In this document: piece by piece, positions 37,287 to 49,046 of the stretch
How the letters are laid out: the number at the start of each line of letters is the position of its first letter
Numbering within the stretch: position 1 is the first letter of the stretch
Source of the DNA: Volvariella volvacea V23
Lineage: Eukaryota > Basidiomycota > Agaricomycetes > Agaricales > Pluteaceae
Length of the DNA stretch: 64,000 nucleotides
Direction: 5' to 3'
NCBI GenBank assembly: GCA_000349905.1
Contig: KB722751.1
Span: forward strand, 239,104-303,103
The notes under the pieces: generated by a model
Databases searched by the model: none
The model's input: the letters and a program-made list of their open reading frames with translations, nothing else
What the model was told of the DNA's origin: nothing
Made by a program: the position numbers and the translations under genes

Positions 37287-40040
37287 CTTGGGCGACTCGG
37301 TGGTGGATATGGCAAAGGGTGTGATGTCACATCCTGTCACGTCATTCACCGAATGTGACTGGTCCTCACTCCTTCGTGCGTACCCGGTTGAATGTGCATT
37401 TGTACGAGGGTAGATGCAATAGGTGACGTTCTTATTTCATTTGAAGCGGGAGAAGTGACCAAACAATTCATTAACGACGCTGGCCCACAACACCATTGAC
37501 ACCATATGGGTGCCGATGTGCTATGGGACACTGCCAGAACGCCGTGCGCAATCGAGGCGCACGACGAGGCCTATCTCATTCTCCGACAATTCAGCATAAT
37601 TCTGTAACCGCAAATCTCAGATCTGACCCACCATACGATGGAATCTAGCCGATGGACTGAGCATCGCGTGGAATCTCTTGTCTGACACCCTGCCCATGGG
37701 GAGGGGAATAACTCAAAATATATCATTATTATTGGATATCTCTGATCGGCGTGCCCGGACAGTTATCCCTCCGTATAATCCCTCCGTACGCCGAGACGAT
37801 CAACGACCATTTTAGGGAACAAAGATTGGACAGGATGAATACATTCACCCTTCCTTCATGGTCTATGAAAGAACAGATGGCGAATGGAACTGCCATCACG
37901 GCAGATACTGCTTGCAGTCAGAGTGCATCTCATCTTTCTAGACTAGCACGGATGGCACAGACAAATCTGTACGTCTCTCCAAGTCTGCTGGTGCGGTACT
38001 CCGAACACGACTACACTTGTATCGCCGAGACAGATATGTAGATCAAGGTCAATGATGGAATCCCTGGACAAGAGATAACAAGGCCTATCAGGGTAACTAT
38101 GCGACCATGTTTGTTCGGCTCCCACTAATGAGAGCGATCCAGTAGTACAAGGTCAGTGCTTACCGGTGCACTCAAATAGTCACCAAATCTTGTCTCAAAG
38201 ACTGAAAGATTAACAGCATGCTGCACTTGAGACTCACACAAAGGCAGTTGTGCAATTCAGGGTATGAACTCTCGTCGCAGTATATCTATCCTATGTATCC
38301 TTTTTCATAAGTCATGACCACTCATCTGTCAACAGCACCGCCCAGGTAAGTGGGCGTACTCGATCTGAAGTGTTGTATGTCGTAAGGTTTCCTCGCCTGC
38401 AATCAGGGTGAAACTTCCAGCTCGGATGTAGACTCCCCAGAGAGCTGTGTATGTTTCTCACTGACCATCCTTTTAGTTTGTCACTTGATGAAAGAACATT
38501 CGATGTTCTATGTGTAGTGTGCGAGCCTTGAACCCTTGTCGATGCGCTGCACTTGCAGGGTAAGTAGCTTTGCCGAATTTATTGTGAAATGAAGAGCCGT
38601 AGAAACACAAACCCCACTCTTGAATGTTCACCAAAGAATCCGGTGCACTCGAGAGAGCACGTACACGCGCCCTCAGGGAGTGAGGCGGGTTTAGGGGGTG
38701 ATGTATTTCTTTCTATTTTTGTCTAACTCAGAAGCAATGTCCTAGGTTGCGCTCCACAGCACGAGTCTCATTTCAGTCCCGTTTGCTTGGACTATTCGAA
38801 TTGGAATGGTCAATCGATCATACCGAAGAATCAGGATCGTGTAACGGCAGGGCTCTTCGAAGCGTCATCAATCCTGCTGGCAGACGCATTACGAACTTAT
38901 CCACCCCAAAATCATGAGACCATAATTCCCATTCGAGTTTCTTAACTCCACAGCCTTTGCGGTTGCATCATCAGATTCATCATCGCTTGATTTGTCACTC
39001 GACCACTACCGAACAATAAGTAGGGTCCGATTTAACCGCAGAAATTTCACTATGGCGGGGCGGTGAATCTACCGTATTAAGTTATTTCCTTCGGTAGAAG
39101 ATTCCTCCTCGTATTCTGCGACTATAACATCAGGGTACTTATTTTCAAAATTAAAAAATCTCACCGAAACGGAGGCATAGGGAGGCATCGACTAGCGGAG
39201 ACGCTAAACCTCCGTCGTTTCGTCGTCTTATGCGCCTAGATGAAACGACACGGACCTCGGAAATGTCTTCCCTAGGAGATCGATCCGCCGCCAGATTGCT
39301 TCTACTACCCATATACATGCATGCACGGTACGTTATTGGCTCCATTCGTATCAACATTCCCAAGAGGCATTCACCACATGAAAAGAAGGCGGGCAAGAGA
39401 TTCAAGATCTTTCGTAAGGAAAAGCAGGCGGTGACGACGATGGCATAGTCCATCTTTCTCACTCTACGCTTGCATTGGTGGACAGCTTTGTACGCGCTGA
39501 CAGCGCTTAGTATTTCTGATGCCCGTATCGTATAGTCTGCCCTACCTCCGGACATACAGTGAGCTCCCAGGTTATAATGAACACTCTTTTAACCGGCCGG
39601 CAACCTGGTGTCGCCAAATCAGATAGCGCAGCGCTTCCGCACATCTTCTTTCGCCTAACAGCATCGATGGATCGCTTGTACTGCAATTGAACGTCATGCA
39701 AGAAGACAGCTATTGTAGCCGAATGAGGCTAAATTTATTCCACAACTGTGCACCTGAAACACTTCGACCCAGTCAGAAGCTTCCCTGGGATAGTGCAGGC
39801 ATATCACCACCCACAATCAGTCTTCTACGTGGTCATGGCACACGCAAAAAACGAGGCGTGTAGAAGAGAAGAGCTTCTCTGCAATTCGCCGAGTTTCTTG
39901 ATTTAAACCGATTAAGGAAGTGATCGTCGCCTAAAAATCTGTACAGCCTCGGACTGCAAACATATGAGAATTTGTCTCATGCAAGGAATTAGAAAAATAA
40001 AGACGTGGATCGTATTAGTACTATTATGCCGCGCTGCAAA
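37287..40040. other. Gene-poor 2.7-kb stretch with a possible micro-exon gene
   Basis: No confident gene. From ATG 37835 an open stretch (MNTFTLPSWSMKEQMANGTA) runs to a GTACGT donor near 37970. Downstream to about 38580 there are many well-spaced splice-like signals (GTCAGT at 38149, AACAG before 38218, GTATGA at 38262, GTAAGT at 38348, several CAG/TAG acceptors). This could be a small gene with very short exons, but I cannot build one consistent frame. 38600-40040 shows only isolated frames, such as 39151-39555 (minus), without features. Confidence 0.35.
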
Positions 40041-41770
40041 TTATTCATCATCGCTATCTGGTGCACGTTCTTGCACAAGTTGGGCAGCAGCTTCTAGTTC
40101 TTCAAGTTCCCATCCAATGGATTTCTTCTCCACTCGCAACGATAAGAGAGACTTCCCTAACGAGATAAGAGCATCGTCACTGTATAATTCACAGCGTCGA
40201 AAAACACGTAGATGGGGACTAGGTTAGTCAACGGATTTTTACGTGCAATCACAGCAAGTGCCGCCCCATCGCACACAACAGGCTGATTACCTACCTAGCG
40301 TACCCTTGTGTCCAGACACAGAAATCATCTACCCAGATCTTGCTATACACATAGTACACCTCATGGTGATCTAGAATGCTTTTTATCTCTAACAGGCATC
40401 GAACTACCGTCCGTTTGCCTTTGGTGAGTAGTCGTGCGACGTCCTGTTGACAAGCCTTGGCAAGTGCAAAAGACCTATAAAGGGGGAAGGCGAGACAGCG
40501 TCGGTAGGACGGTACTAGCGTTGCAGATAAAGCGTCCTCCGTGAATGCGACGGGCTCGGAAGATGGAGCATTGTCAGTACTAGAGGATGGTAATTTTGGG
40601 GGATCGAGAGCAGAGAAAGCAGGAGTGAGAACACTAAGTGTCCACGCGCTTTCTGGAGTGGGATCGCACTGCGTTGTACGACATTCGTACGCATATGAAA
40701 AGAGAAGCGTAACCAGCGTCAGGTAGAGTTCATGAACTTGCTTTATAGTCGCCAGGTCTAGAAACACTAGATAAACCGAACTTATCCACCAGATTAAACT
40801 AGTGAGAGGTTCCTCACACTCTCTCCTGGGTAAGCGCAACACGGTTGCGTTCTCGGCCTCAGAGAATTCAAATGGTGTCGTATCCTTGGCGTGTGGATGC
40901 TGCCACTTGAGCAACTCCTGGATTTGTTCATCGTCCGCAAAATCCGCCCTATTCAGTGAGTGAGTATTGTAAATGGCCTAGTGCATTGGAGACAATCGCT
41001 TGCTGACATATAGTACTCTGGATCCCATTTATCATTTTCACGTTTGATGCGCCTTCGCTGTCGTTCGTTGGACGTACACGTCTCCGCGTCAGCTCCGAGC
41101 TCATTCACCTCGTTTTCTGTGTGTCCAACGTGCCTGAAGTACCCGGAGTGCAAGTTCAGAAACCCATATGTTTTTTGTTTTGACGTATCTATAGATACTT
41201 CAGGTGTGGACTGGGGTAAGCGCCAATCATTCTTTTCAGCTGATGCGAGAGGTAAATTTTCATTTAACTAGGGACTGGAGGGGAGTTACCTTCTAGCAGT
41301 GCCTGACGTTCCTCGTCTAGGTTTAAGGCTTTTATTTGGGTGGTGAGACGATCCTCCTGGTCATCATCTGCCCCTGTTGATGACACCACCTCAATGGGAG
41401 CAATCGGTTGCAACGGCTTTGGAGCTAGGAGCTTCGCTAAGAGGTCCAGGTCACAGAACTCCTGACCTTTGGTCTCCTTGGTTAGTGTTACTGTCAGGTA
41501 ACCCGAACTGGGGTCGTATTTTGCAGAAGAGGCATCATCTTCCAGCACCGGATGGGAAAAGTTGAGACGCAGGAAGTACGGATTGATATGAAGTGAGAAC
41601 GATGTATCATCGACATGTATCTCCACTTCAGAGGCCTACTTTTTTCGGGATGTTAACGAAGCATCTCATGCTAGCTTCATGCAGAAGGTGCGTACGCGAA
41701 CTGAAGGGCAGTAAATGGAAATGATGACGGAATCTAGTGTCTGGGAGCAGGTGAAACGCGGGGTTATCAT
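40041..41770 (-). CDS. SHQ1: SHQ1, H/ACA snoRNP assembly chaperone
   Basis: Binds free dyskerin/Cbf5 by RNA mimicry and delivers it to H/ACA snoRNP and telomerase assembly. The first exon starts MITPRFTCSQTLDSVIISIY (41770); after an intron the CS (p23-like) domain continues ASEVEIHVDDTSFSLHINPY and FLRLNFSHPVLED. The Shq1-specific domain follows: YGFLNLHSGYFRHVG, NDKWDPEYYM and ADFADDEQIQELLKW, then LTSLIWWISSVYLVFLDLAT, AKACQQDVARLLTKGKRTVV and RCLLEIKSILDHHEVYYVYS. The last exon gives PHLRVFRRCELYSDDALISL and an acidic end (RAPDSDDE). The domain order matches the family. It is divergent from TRP2, 202 bp away. Confidence 0.93.
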
Positions 41771-41972
41771 GATGTGTGGCGATGGAGCAGAGTAGAGATC
41801 AGTCAACAAGTTTAGTGTCTAATCGCAGTACAACGCAGGTGGAGGAGATCCCGATCCGGACAGACCGATCAAGATCACGCTCCGATCAAAACATGACTTA
41901 ACTTACAGCTCATCTATAAAGTCCACCTCGAAAACATATCCGACTAACCCTCTCCCCACCTCAGTGTCTCCC
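41771..41972. promoter_or_regulatory. Divergent promoter SHQ1 / TRP2
   Basis: 202 bp between the two start codons. It must contain both core promoters. No TGACTC (Gcn4-type) box was seen, although TRP2 homologues are often under general amino acid control. Confidence 0.5.
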
Positions 41973-43757
41973 ATGGACCCCTCAGTAAGCTGTATTCTGA
42001 TGTCTAATTAATGGCTAAAGCCTTATGCCATCTCACCTCCTAGACGCTGCCTGCATTTCCTTCCCTAGAACGAGTGGAAGAGCTCATCATCCACGAGAAG
42101 CAAGGCAATTGCGTTCCAGTCTACGTTGAGCTCCCTGCAGACCTCATAACACCGTGCATCGCCTACCTTCGGATAGCCAAGGATGCCAAATACAGCTTCC
42201 TCTTGGAGTCCGTCATTGGTGGGGAGAATGTCGCGAGGTATAGTTTCATTGGTGTAGGTGAGTCGAGTCATTTCACCTGCGCACTTGATTCCGACCCAAT
42301 CTAGATCCCATTAAGATCATCAAGACGGGCCCCAACGAAGAAATCCAGGGTGACCCCATGGTAGCATTGCAGAAGGAGCTTTCACTCCACAAGTATGTCA
42401 AGATACCAGAAATACCAACGTTCACTGGGGGTGCTGTTGGCTACGTCTCATACGACTGCATCCAGCATTTCGAACCCAAGACCGCCACTGAACTCGCCGA
42501 CCCACTTGGTATACCAGAGGCGCTGTTCATGCTTGTTGACACGTTGCTCGTTTATGATCACATCTTCCAGACCGTCAAGGTTGTTTCCCATGTATTCAGC
42601 CCCAAAAATGCAGGACCCGACGATTTGGGCTTCGCCTACCAGACGGCTGTGTCAAAGGCCCGTCGACTGGCCAAGACGCTTTTGAACACCCCAACACCAG
42701 AACCACCTCAGCCACAGGTTGTACTCGGGAATGAGGGTGTAAGCAATGTAGGAAAGGCAGGATACGAGGGCTTTGTGACGAAGCTAAAAGAGCACATTGT
42801 TGCTGGAGATATTATCCAAGCTGTTCCTTCACAGCGGTTAGCTCGCAAGACGTCCTTGCATCCGTTCAATGCATACCGTAAATTGCGACAAGTTAACCCG
42901 AGTCCATATATGTTCTTCATTGATTGCGGTGATCTGCAAATCGTCGGTGCAAGTCCGGAAACACTTTGCAAAGTGCAGAAGAACGTTGTCTTTAACCATG
43001 CCATCGCTGGAACAACAAAGCGAGGAAAGACAGCAGAAGGTGAGACCTACTGTTTAAAATAGCGCCAAGCTAATCCAATAATTGGTGCAGAGGATGAGCA
43101 ACTTGGTGCCACATTGCTAGCATCTGAGAAAGATCGAGCAGAACACATCATGCTGGTTGATCTCGCTCGCAATGACGTGAATCGTGTTTGCGACCCCAAG
43201 ACTGTAAAGGTAGACAAGCTGATGAAGCTAGAGAAATTCAGTCACGTCATCCACATAACTTCCCAAGTATCAGGTGTCCTTCGGGAAGGAAAGACGAGGT
43301 AAGGGCGACAGTACAGCTAGAAAGTGAATTGATGCTTACCGTTCGCCACTCAGATTTGATGCATTCCGATCGATCTTCCCGGCTGGCACTGTATCTGGAG
43401 CACCGAAGATTAAAGCTATTGAGATCATTTCCTCATTAGAGAAGGAGCGGCGGGGTGTTTATGCTGGTGCTGTTGGTCGATGGGATTTTGCCGACGACGA
43501 GATGGACACATGCATTGCCATCCGAACTATGACATTCAAAAATGGGGTCGCCTATCTTCAAGCCGGTGGTGGCATCGTATTTGATAGTGTTGAGGAGGAT
43601 GAATACATTGAGACAATCAACAAGCTAGGAGGCAATGTCAGAGCCTTGGAGGCGGCCGAACGTAGGTCTACTTATACTTGGTACCATGCTTTATTGACCA
43701 CATGAGTGTAGGATCCTGGCACGATATCCAACATCAAGGGAAGGTTGTAACAGCATG
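41973..43757 (+). CDS. TRP2: Anthranilate synthase component I
   Basis: Converts chorismate and glutamine-derived ammonia to anthranilate, the first step of tryptophan synthesis, together with a TrpG-type subunit. Exon 1 is only MDPS (41973-41984). Then [39 protein letters not shown] (the LLES tryptophan-feedback motif), and the chorismate-binding domain: [99 protein letters not shown] and [12 protein letters not shown]. Introns are short. The end is [15 protein letters not shown] (stop TGA 43755-43757). About 505 residues. All active-site blocks are present; the retained LLES suggests feedback control by tryptophan. It is convergent with the uS2m gene 60 bp away. Confidence 0.97.
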
Positions 43758-43817
43758 AGGTATACGATTTATTAGGAATTAGCGGATCTAGCGGTGTATA
43801 ATACTTGTTGTCTATGG

Positions 43818-44756
43818 TTACGATCTTGCACGCCTTTCTTCCCGTCGCTGTTCCTCTGCTGCGCGAAGAGCTGCACCCTCTCTTGCAGCAATACTGAGCA
43901 CCCCAGCAATCAGCTCCGCCGTTCGCGTGTTCTCGTCATTCGCCGGTATCGGATACATGACAATTCGCGGATCAGCATTAGAGTCGATGACGCCAATAGT
44001 TGGAACGTGCTCAATGGCGCACTCTCGGATGGCGTTTATGTTGGCCAAGGGATTGAGGAGGATGACCAAGTCCGGAACAACTTTATTCTCCTTTACGACT
44101 TCGTTGCCGAACATTTGCACCTTGTTAGTGAGGGTGCCAGGCAACCAACGTTCGCCAACATGGTATGCTTGCTTTCCGACTCGCTGAGCAGCCTTTTCTA
44201 CGATCGGTCGCAGGTCCGGTCGTGTGCCAATGAAGACAATTTGACCACCTGCATGTGCGACTGCACGCGTTAGGTTTGCTGCACGACGAAGCAGCGGGAG
44301 GGTCTGGTCGAGGTCAATAATGGTAATGCCGGCACGCGTTCCGTACGCATAGGGCATAAAGTTGGGGTTCATTCTCGTCGAAGCGTGACCAAAATGTGCG
44401 CCAGCTGCTAAGAGTGCAGAAACGGTTGCGTGAGACTGGGGTTTGTGCAGCCCATGTCGCGGTTGCCAAGTGTTGTCCTTATTCTGTGTCGACCCATGCC
44501 CCATAAACGTGTCCTCTGTGATACGTTAGGCGTCTAGAGGACTATTGGGTCTCGAATAAAACTCACTCAAGGTAGCAACTTCTGCCCGTCGCAATTGAAA
44601 CGCTGTCCAGTCCTTCTGCGTTTCAAGTTTTGGCTGTGCGAGCGAAGAGCTGTTACGGGCAGGTCCACATGAAATTGGGCCTCTTTTGAGGGGTGTTGAA
44701 GCGGAGCGAGCCGCTGCGGCCAGACATGGGCGGATGGTTGGCTGAATGGAAGCCAT
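43818..44756 (-). CDS. MRP4: Mitochondrial small ribosomal subunit protein uS2m
   Basis: Structural protein of the mitochondrial small ribosomal subunit. Start MASIQPTIRPCLAAAARSAS (44756) is a typical basic, hydroxylated mitochondrial presequence in a short first exon, followed after one intron by EDTFMGHG. The S2 domain reads LLAAGAHFGHASTRMNPNFM, YGTRAGITIIDLDQTLPLLR, IVFIGTRPDLRPIVEKAAQR, YHVGERWLPGTLTNKVQMFG, PDLVILLNPLANINAIREC, VPTIGVIDSNADPRIVMYPI and PANDENTRTAELIAGVLSIA. These match bacterial S2 signatures. A basic Arg/Glu-rich tail ends at 43818. It shares a short promoter with SSB. Confidence 0.95.
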
Positions 44757-44903
44757 ACGGAGGGTGTGGATGTGGCTGTGCAATTTTCCAGAGTGATTGC
44801 TTACATCACCCATCGATTTTTTTTCTCTCCATCTCCAGTTTGGACCCGTCCACCCACCACACTTCCTTCACTCTCTCTTTCACGACCTTTCCCCTCACAA
44901 AAA
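44757..44903. promoter_or_regulatory. Short divergent promoter uS2m / SSB
   Basis: Only 147 bp separate the two ATGs. Pyrimidine-rich toward the SSB side (CTCTCTCTTTCACG...CCCCTCACAAAAA), as in many highly expressed translation-related fungal genes. Confidence 0.6.
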
Positions 44904-47156
44904 ATGGCAGAAGACTTGTTCGATGGCGCCGTCGGCATTGATCTCGGTACCACTTACTCGTACGCATTTATCTCCCTACGCGTACCCCAATAATATCCTG
45001 ATGATCAATTAATCCAGATGTGTCGGTGTCTGGCAGAACGACCGAGTAGAAATCATCGCCAATGACCGTACGTTGGGAACGCTTATACTAGAACACCCTT
45101 AACACGCGCATATAGAGGGCAATCGAACCACGCCATCCTATGTCGCTTTCTCCAACGAGGAGCGCTTGATTGGTGACGCTGCCAAAAACCAGGCCGCCAT
45201 GAACCCCCGAAACACCGTCTTCGACGCCAAGCGTCTTATCGGTCGCCGATTTGAGTGAGTTCGCATATCATATCTTGATCTCAGTCTCTGATTATCCCTT
45301 AGCGATCCCGATGTAAAAAAGGTGACATAATACCGCGTTGTCCCCTCTAATAATAAAGTTGATGGTCATGTACAGGATATCAGCCACTGGCCCTTCGAGG
45401 TTGTTGAGAAGGATGGCTCTCCCCTGATTAAGGTTCAATACCTCGGTGATGAGAAGACCTTCACCCCCCAGGAGATTTCCTCCATGGTGTTGACCAAGAT
45501 GAAGGAAATCTCCGAGGCTAAGCTTGGAAAGACAGTTAAGAAGGCTGTCGTAACGTAAGCTAATATTGGATCAAGTATCAGCGAATCATTGAGATTTGAG
45601 CACAGAGTCCCCGCTTACTTCAACGACTCCCAACGATTGGCTACTAAGGACGCTGGTGCCATCGCAGGACTTGACGTCCTCCGTATCATTAACGAGCCTA
45701 CTGCTGCTGCCATTGCTTACGGTCTGGACCGCCAAAGCAAGGCCGAGAAGAATGTTCTCATCTTCGATTTGGGTGGAGGTACTTTCGATGTCTCTCTCCT
45801 CAACATTAGTGGTGGTGTTTTCGCTGTCAAGGCCACAGCCGGTGACACCCACTTGGGTGGTGAAGACTTTGACAACGCCCTTCTTGAGCACTTCAAGAAT
45901 GAGTTCAAGCGCAAGACAAAACTTGACATCTCTGATGATGCCCGTGCACTTCGTCGCTTGAGGAGTGCCTGCGAGCGTGCCAAGCGCACTCTCTCCAGCG
46001 TTACCCAAACGACCGTTGAAGTCGACTCCCTTTACCAGGTTTGTCTATCACAAATATTACTGGATTTGATTCTCACATGTAAATGACTAAAGGGTGAGGA
46101 CTTCTCGGCAAACATCACCCGTGCTCGTTTCGAAGAGATCAACGCCGCTCTCTTCAAGTCTACACTTGAGCCCGTCGAGAAGGTCTTGAAGGACTCTAAA
46201 ATCCCGCGTGAGAAGGTTGACGACATTGTCCTCGTTGGTGGTTCCACTCGTATCCCCAAGATTCAATCCCTTGTCTCCGAATTCTTTGGCGGCCGTCAAC
46301 TTAACAAGTCCATCAACCCCGATGAGGCTGTTGCGTACGGTGCTGCCGTCCAAGCTGCCGTCCTCACTGGCCAGACATCTGAGCAAACCAAGGATCTTGT
46401 CTTGCTTGATGTCACTCCTCTCTCCCTTGGTGTCGCCATGCAAGGTGACGTTTTCGGTGTCGTCGTTCCCCGTAATACTCCCATCCCCACGAACAAGTCA
46501 CGGGTCTTCACAACCGTTGAGGATAACCAGACCACTGTCACTTTCCCTGTGTAAGTCTCATTATCGACTGCTCCTTCTAGAAATTGACATTTGCCATTAG
46601 TTACGAGGGTGAACGAACCCAATGCCGTGATAACCGTCTGCTCGGAGAGTTCGAGCTCACTGGTATCCCCCCTATGCCTCGTGGGCAGGCTGAGCTGGTT
46701 ACTACCTTTGAAATCGATGCCAATGGTCTGCTGAAGGTTTCCGCTATGGACCGTGCATCTGGTCGCAAGGCATCTATCAGTAAGTGGATTGATAGTTCTC
46801 TATCATTCATTGATAACCTTTTTCCAGGCATCACCAACTCTGTCGGACGACTCTCATCGGCTGAGATTGATCAAATGATCAAGGATGCTGAGCAATTCAA
46901 GCAAGCCGATAAGGAGTTCTCTGCTCGCCACGAGGCCAAATCCGACCTTGAGGCTTACGTTCACCAAGTCGAGAACACAATTACATCGCCAGAAATTGGC
47001 ATGAAGTTGAAGCGTGGTGCCAAGGCTCAGGTTGAGGCTGAGTTGGCCCGTGCCCTTGAGAAGCTCGAGATCGAGGATTCATCGGCCGATGAACTTAGAA
47101 AAGCTCAACTTGGTATCAAGAGAGCTCTCCAAAAAGCCACTGCTGGCATGCGATGA
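44904..47156 (+). CDS. SSB1: SSB-type ribosome-associated Hsp70
   Basis: Chaperone that works with RAC on nascent chains at the ribosome exit. [19 protein letters not shown] begins the ATPase domain; then [70 protein letters not shown] and [16 protein letters not shown]. The substrate domain has [20 protein letters not shown], a variant typical of SSB, with [18 protein letters not shown]. The C-terminus ends [11 protein letters not shown] with no EEVD, as expected for SSB and unlike SSA. Introns are many; one exon is 19 nt (45303-45321, DPDVKK). An intron near 46783-46827 restores [18 protein letters not shown]. About 614 residues. Confidence 0.96.
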
Positions 47157-47404
47157 AGCGCTTTCCTATCTCTTTATTTTTGAGGTGTAGGAGTTGGAGG
47201 TGTTCCATAGGTTTATTTGGCTGAGCCCTGTTGTTTCTCTTGTTTTTCCTATCGTATCCGCCCATACCAAAATTCATCACATCCTGTTGTGCTTGTATTA
47301 TGGATTCTGTATGCCCTTTGTATTCAAATATCGACGCGATAGGATTTTCAGCCCCTCCAAGCTACTCTGAAATTGCATGTTTGTGATAGCAACGCTTGCG
47401 TGAC

Positions 47405-48790
47405 CTATGAGATTGCCTTGTGCACTCGCAAAGCAATGTCTAATGTCCATAGCTCCTCATCAGCACCGTCCCCCAATGCCTTGTCTGCTTCAGAAAAAAT
47501 CAGGGCACATAGGGATTTCTGCCTTCCAGACAGTGTGGGGTGTAGTATGATCACGTCATGAATCTAGTAGAACAAAATCGTCAACGAGGGCTCTATCCTT
47601 ACGGGTCTTCACGCACCTGAGAAAGTATTTGCGTTGCAGAATAGCCCTCCCGTATTAGTTCCTTCACTTTGTCGTTGATTGGGTTAAATGCCCCGTTTGC
47701 TCTCTTTGCTACAGCCTCATCGACATCCATGACATTTTCGACCTCCACGCCCAGAGTTGCTGCAAAACTGTTAATGACTTCGTCTGGAACTATACCTGCA
47801 ATTTCTTGAATGTCCCTTGGTGTGATAGGCATTGGGGGATTGGATGCCATCGAAAGACGGTGAGCTGATTGTAGGTATGTGATGGCCCTGCGCAAGTCGC
47901 CAGAGGAAGATTTTATGAGAGCGTCGATGACGGATTGGTCGACAGACACGTGTTCTTGATCAGCAATGTAACGCAGTCGTGCGCTGGAAGAGCCAGAGTC
48001 TAGAGGGGTGAAACGGAATTTGGAGCAGCGGGAGGCAAGTGGTTCAATTATTCTTATTTTCTGGTTAGGTATGGTTTTGGATAGGGCGTTGAGGTGCATA
48101 CCTCGTTACATAGTTGCAAACGAGGCAGAATCGTGTAATGCGAGCGTATTGTTCCATTATACGACGCAGAGCACCTTGAGCATCTTGGGTCATCGAGTCT
48201 GCTTCGTCCAATATGATGATCTTGTACGGAGGACATGGGTACGTCTTCCCATCTGATGCAACCGCCTGTGCCCGTGGTGTTTGACGAGCAAAGTTTTTGA
48301 TTTTTTCACGAACAATTGAAATACCACGTTCGTCAGATGCATTCAGTTCGAGTACACGGTTCTTGAAGTTATCTGGTCTGAAATTGGATGTGTTTATGCT
48401 GATTTCTTTGGCCTCGACGTTACAAGATTCTCACCCGAATAGCTGTCGCGCCAACGCAAGGATTGTGGATGTCTTTCCTGTTCCAGGGGGTCCATAGAAC
48501 AGCATGTGAGGTAGCTAGATGGGTTGGGATTAGGCCACCAAAAGAGAAAACCAGGATAGTAAGGGTACATTTGCAGAACCTAATGTCTTGCGTAGGACTG
48601 CAACAGTATGATCTTGGGCAGAAACGTCATCAATAGTTTGTGGTCGGCTAGATGATCCATGAACGGGCGTTTCCAGCTACTGTAGGTACGCTTACTATTT
48701 CTCTACCCATGGCTGCAATGCTGGGTCAGCTGTGTGCTTAGCTGCATTCTTACTGGCGCTATTTTGGAATTTGAAGAACGAGGTGGACAT
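47405..48790 (-). CDS. RFC2: Replication factor C small subunit (yeast Rfc2 / human RFC4 type)
   Basis: Subunit of the AAA+ clamp loader that puts PCNA on [23 protein letters not shown] (48790) leads to [20 protein letters not shown] across an intron, then [20 protein letters not shown] (Walker A), [60 protein letters not shown] (DEAD-type Walker B) and [20 protein letters not shown] with [14 protein letters not shown] (SRC sensor). The C-terminal collar reads [29 protein letters not shown] and, after an intron, [17 protein letters not shown] to a TAG at 47405. It diverges from the CAF-1 gene. Confidence 0.93.
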
Positions 48791-49046
48791 GGCGAGGATG
48801 AGTGCTTAATGCGTCACGAACGCGTGACATATCATCAGGGGCATGGCGGTCACACCGCGTTTGTTGTATCCCACGAGTTATCCCTTTTGGACGTCCACAA
48901 TCACTGTTGTAACCCTTGATTCTTCTCGTGCTTTGTACGGGCCTTTATACCACAAATGACGGCCTTGGAGCAGAGCAAATGTTAGTCTGGCTGATCATTC
49001 TTACAAAATGAGCTTAGTTCGCTAATTTCTGGAATAGCCCAACACG
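48791..49046. promoter_or_regulatory. Divergent promoter RFC / CAF-1 with MCB-like ACGCGT
   Basis: A 256-bp shared promoter. ACGCGT, the core of the MluI cell-cycle box bound by MBF-type factors, lies at 48820-48825 inside a 6-bp inverted repeat (GTCACG-AACG-CGTGAC, 48813-48828). A second ACGCGT is at 49075-49080, in the first intron of the CAF-1 gene. ACGCGT also occurs elsewhere in the window at roughly chance frequency, so the functional claim is an inference. Confidence 0.5.
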
